Below, piece after piece: positions 32,386 to 34,887 of a DNA stretch of 34,887 bases. Numbering within the stretch: position 1 is the stretch's first letter; every line of letters starts with the position of its first letter. A model generated the notes under the pieces. That model did not search any database and was not told where the DNA came from. It saw only the letters and a program-made list of their open reading frames with translations. The translations under genes and the position numbers were made by a program. Source of the stretch: an uncultured Bacteroidota bacterium (GTDB taxonomy: Bacteria > Bacteroidota > Bacteroidia > Chitinophagales > Saprospiraceae); NCBI GenBank assembly GCA_903925535.1, contig CAIYFY010000335.1, positions 1-34,887 on the forward strand, given 5' to 3'.

Positions 32386-34800
32386 ATGACACCTTGCCCG
32401 CCTTCCCGCATTTTATTCATCATTTACGCACTCCTGTGCGCGTGCGTGTCCCTGCATGCTCAAACGGGGACTTTCAGGGGACAGTTACAGGATGCTGCTG
32501 CCGCCACACCGCTTTCCTATGCGAATATAAGAGTGTACAGGGTCCCGGGCGATGAACTGGCTGGCGGAGCACTTTCCACAGAAAATGGATTGTTTTCTGT
32601 TCAGTTGCTGTTCGGAACTTACCGCGCCGAGGTGGAATACATCGGTTTTGAGACAGTTAAAACCGATACCTTCAGTTTGTCAGAATTACAGTCCGTTCAC
32701 GATGTCGGTATTCTGCCGATAACGGCGGCCTCCCGGTCACTCGGAGAGGTAGAAATTGTGGCTGAGAAGAGCAGTATGGTGCTCTCCCTCGACAAGAAAA
32801 TCTTCAATGTGGGAAAAGACCTTGCCAACGCGGGTGGCTCCGCTACCGAAATACTCACCAATATTCCATCGGTCAGTGTTGATCCTGACGGAACGGTGAA
32901 ACTGAGGGGCAGCGACAACGTAAGGATTCTCATTGATGGAAAACCTTCCGGACTCGTCAGCTTCAAGGGAAGTGCCGGCTTGCAGCAACTGCAGGCCAGT
33001 ATGATAGACCGGGTGGAAATTATCACAAATCCTTCGGCCCGCTACGAAGCGGAGGGATCGGGTGGCATCATCAATATCGTGCTGAAAAAAGACCAGAAAC
33101 AGGGTTTCAATGGCTCCTTTGAACTCATCAGCGGCTATCCGTATAACTTCGGTGCCTCTGCCAACCTGAATTACCGGCACAAGAAGATCAACTTTTTCAT
33201 CAATTACGGAATAGCTCACCGGAAATCGCCGGGAGGAGGCGATTTGTACCAGCGCCGCACGTCGGGCGATACGACCTTTATCCTGCTCCAGACCACCGAA
33301 AACAGTATGAAAAGCCTGAATAACAATATCAGGGGCGGGCTCGACTATTTCTTCACAGAAAACAGTGTACTAACTGCATCGTATCTCTGGAGAAGGAGCG
33401 ATGCCAACCGGCTTACTTCTATCCGATACGAGGATTATCTGTTCAGTACCGATACGCCGCTCGGATACACCCTGCGGCAGCAGGATGAAATGGAAGATGA
33501 GCCCAATTCGGAATACTCGCTGATTTACCGCCGGAAATTTTCGGAAGAGGGTCACGAATTTACTGCCGAGGTCAAATACCTGAATTACTGGGAGCACTCC
33601 GACCAGTCGTTTCCGCAGCAGACTTTTTCTCCGGGCGGCACGGAGGATGTTTCCAAAGCACTTTACGAGAAGTCGCTGAACGACGAATATGAAAACCAGT
33701 ACCTGCTTCAGCTCGATTACGTGCGTCCGCTGGGCAGGGACGGGAAATTTGAGACCGGTATGAGAAGCAGCTTCCGCGATATGGTGAATGATTACGAGGT
33801 GACCAGCAGAAAGGCCAATGGAGTATTCGAAGTCATTCCAGGACTCGATAACTACTTCATTTACAACGAGAATATCAATGCTGCCTACCTGATTTACGGC
33901 AATAAGCGTAACAAGTTCTCCTGGCAGGGAGGGGTCAGGGCCGAACATACCGACATAGAGACCATACTGCGGGAAACCGGCGAGTCGAATCCGCGCCAAT
34001 ATTTCAACTTTTTCCCCAGCGCACACCTCACTTATGAGTTGCCGGGTGGTCATGCCATCCAGTGGAGCTACAGTCGCCGGGTAAGGAGACCGGTTTATTT
34101 TGATTTGTCGCCCTTCTTCACTTACACCGACAAGCGCAATTACTGGAGCGGCAATCCCAACCTGAACCCCGAATTCAGTGATGTGGTTGAGGTGGGGCAC
34201 GTGAAGTATTTTGACAAGGGTTCCATGGCCTCCTCCGTGTATTACAGGCATACAGAAGCCAAGATTGAACATATCCGGTTGCTCGATGCGCAGGGGTACG
34301 CAAATACCCGTCCGGAGAACCTGAACTTCGAAAATGCACTCGGATTTGAATTTACCACCGGGTATTCTCCCGTAAAATGGTGCAAGCTTGATGCCAATTT
34401 CAACCTGTTTCACGCCCGTATTGACGGAAGCAACCTCGATGCCTCCTTTATTACCACCACCAACAGCTGGTTTGCACGTCTGACGTCCAGATTTACCCTG
34501 CCCCGCGATTTCGACTTTCAGTTAAGGGGTAATTACGAAGCGCCCCAGAATACCGCACAGGGGAAACGCAAGGCTTTGTACTACCTCGATCTGGCTGCCA
34601 GTCAGGATGTGCTGAACAAGAATGGCACCCTGACACTGAATATCTCTGATGTATTCAACACCCGCAAATGGAGAGGAATCACGGAGGGCGCGAGTTTTTA
34701 TACCGATAGTTCATTCCAGTGGCGCCGCCGTCAGATCAATCTGACCTTTAACTACCGCATCAGGCAGGCCAAAGCCGCACCCAAAAAAGCAGAGGAATAA
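32386..34800 (+). CDS. TonB-receptor-like outer membrane beta-barrel protein
   Basis: An 804-residue protein. ATG 32386 gives a signal peptide ending SLHAQ; the frame is open 26 codons further upstream, but that part overlaps the promoter. Residues about 22-105 form a carboxypeptidase-regulatory-like domain (ATPLSYANIRVYR...YIGFETVKT). A plug domain follows (about 120-230) with ATEILTNIPSVSVDPDGTVK, LRGSDNVRILIDGKPSGLVS and MIDRVEIITNPSARYEAEGS. The rest is a barrel of the OMP_b-brl_3 type ending in INLTFNYRIRQ plus a short Lys/Ala-rich tail. The plug is closer to true TonB-dependent transporters than that of the 14521-17319 protein, but no TonB box is evident. The substrate is unknown. Confidence 0.9.
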   Translation: MTPCPPSRILFIIYALLCACVSLHAQTGTFRGQLQDAAAATPLSYANIRVYRVPGDELAGGALSTENGLFSVQLLFGTYRAEVEYIGFETVKTDTFSLSELQSVHDVGILPITAASRSLGEVEIVAEKSSMVLSLDKKIFNVGKDLANAGGSATEILTNIPSVSVDPDGTVKLRGSDNVRILIDGKPSGLVSFKGSAGLQQLQASMIDRVEIITNPSARYEAEGSGGIINIVLKKDQKQGFNGSFELISGYPYNFGASANLNYRHKKINFFINYGIAHRKSPGGGDLYQRRTSGDTTFILLQTTENSMKSLNNNIRGGLDYFFTENSVLTASYLWRRSDANRLTSIRYEDYLFSTDTPLGYTLRQQDEMEDEPNSEYSLIYRRKFSEEGHEFTAEVKYLNYWEHSDQSFPQQTFSPGGTEDVSKALYEKSLNDEYENQYLLQLDYVRPLGRDGKFETGMRSSFRDMVNDYEVTSRKANGVFEVIPGLDNYFIYNENINAAYLIYGNKRNKFSWQGGVRAEHTDIETILRETGESNPRQYFNFFPSAHLTYELPGGHAIQWSYSRRVRRPVYFDLSPFFTYTDKRNYWSGNPNLNPEFSDVVEVGHVKYFDKGSMASSVYYRHTEAKIEHIRLLDAQGYANTRPENLNFENALGFEFTTGYSPVKWCKLDANFNLFHARIDGSNLDASFITTTNSWFARLTSRFTLPRDFDFQLRGNYEAPQNTAQGKRKALYYLDLAASQDVLNKNGTLTLNISDVFNTRKWRGITEGASFYTDSSFQWRRRQINLTFNYRIRQAKAAPKKAEE

Positions 34801-34814
34801 TCATTTTAATGAAA

Positions 34815-34838
34815 AAAAGCCGGTTTTTCTTGGCTTTT
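34815..34838 (+). terminator. Weak terminator hairpin after the second receptor gene
   Basis: AAAAGCC (34815-34821) pairs with GGCTTTT (34832-34838) around a 10-nt loop, 14 bp after the stop codon. The T residues are part of the stem, so termination strength is uncertain. Confidence 0.4.
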
Positions 34839-34861
34839 AAAGGTTTTCAATCCTATCTTTG
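34830..34861 (+). promoter_or_regulatory. Promoter for a gene beyond the right edge
   Basis: TTGG (34830-34833), 20-nt spacer, TATCTTTG (34854-34861). No coding start is seen before the window ends. Confidence 0.5.
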
Positions 34862-34887
34862 CGGGCCTTTTTGTGCAAAAAAGGAAT

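Noticed and set aside
33370..34413. 347-codon open frame on the minus strand inside the second receptor gene
   Set aside because: Antisense to a conserved barrel region; no promoter and no known domain.

Overview
The window is about 52% GC and comes from a member of the Bacteroidota, probably a Saprospiria- or Chitinophagia-like lineage; the exact taxon is a guess. The evidence is a T9SS C-terminal sorting domain, PKD/SprB-repeat surface protein, CarboxypepD_reg plus OMP beta-barrel receptors, DUF5723 and YitT proteins, and promoters of the Bacteroidota form TTTG-N19..21-TAnnTTTG with few Shine-Dalgarno sites.

Layout. 1-3597 (minus) looks like one operon read right to left: rbfA, kdsD, a NudL-like CoA pyrophosphatase and a large secreted PKD/SprB protein cut off by the left edge. 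3745-4499 holds tRNA-Lys(TTT) with promoter and terminator, a possible small RNA, and a NifU C-terminal-domain protein. 4500-6545 (minus) is an outer-membrane-barrel-like protein with a periplasmic helix-hairpin-helix domain. 6716-9412 encodes an acyl-CoA ligase and an L,D-transpeptidase. 9431-10864 (minus) is an AAA ATPase/PD-(D/E)XK protein whose promoter is interleaved with a 17-bp inverted/direct repeat array. 11059-12603 holds DUF3293 and two OmpH/Skp chaperones. 12863-17319 holds a membrane-anchored AraC-type regulator with a degenerate receiver domain and no kinase, followed by a large outer membrane beta-barrel protein. 17331-18305 (minus) is a YitT-family protein.

18422-19119 is a small genomic scar: a 149-bp MITE-like element with terminal inverted repeats, followed by the wreck of a DUF6922/AbiEii-type toxin-antitoxin pair (a poly-A frameshift in the first gene, loss of the core of the second).

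19157-26118 is a six-gene L-fucose utilisation operon: GH29 alpha-L-fucosidase, UxaA-family dehydratase, SDR, FAH-family hydrolase, COG3618 amidohydrolase and a second SDR. Together they give a plausible non-phosphorylative route from fucosides to pyruvate and lactate. No transporter or mutarotase is present. The second SDR has Asn where the catalytic Lys of YxxxK is expected.

26133-34861 holds a coiled-coil protein of unknown function (minus) with its own terminator, a T9SS-secreted kelch-like protein, a large lipoprotein paired with a DUF5723 protein, a second TonB-receptor-like beta-barrel protein with a palindrome over its promoter, and a promoter for a gene beyond the right edge.

The most unusual signals are the ATPase operator array, the kinase-less membrane AraC regulator, the HHH-plus-barrel protein, the decayed toxin-antitoxin locus with its MITE, the fucose pathway composition and the small RNA candidate.
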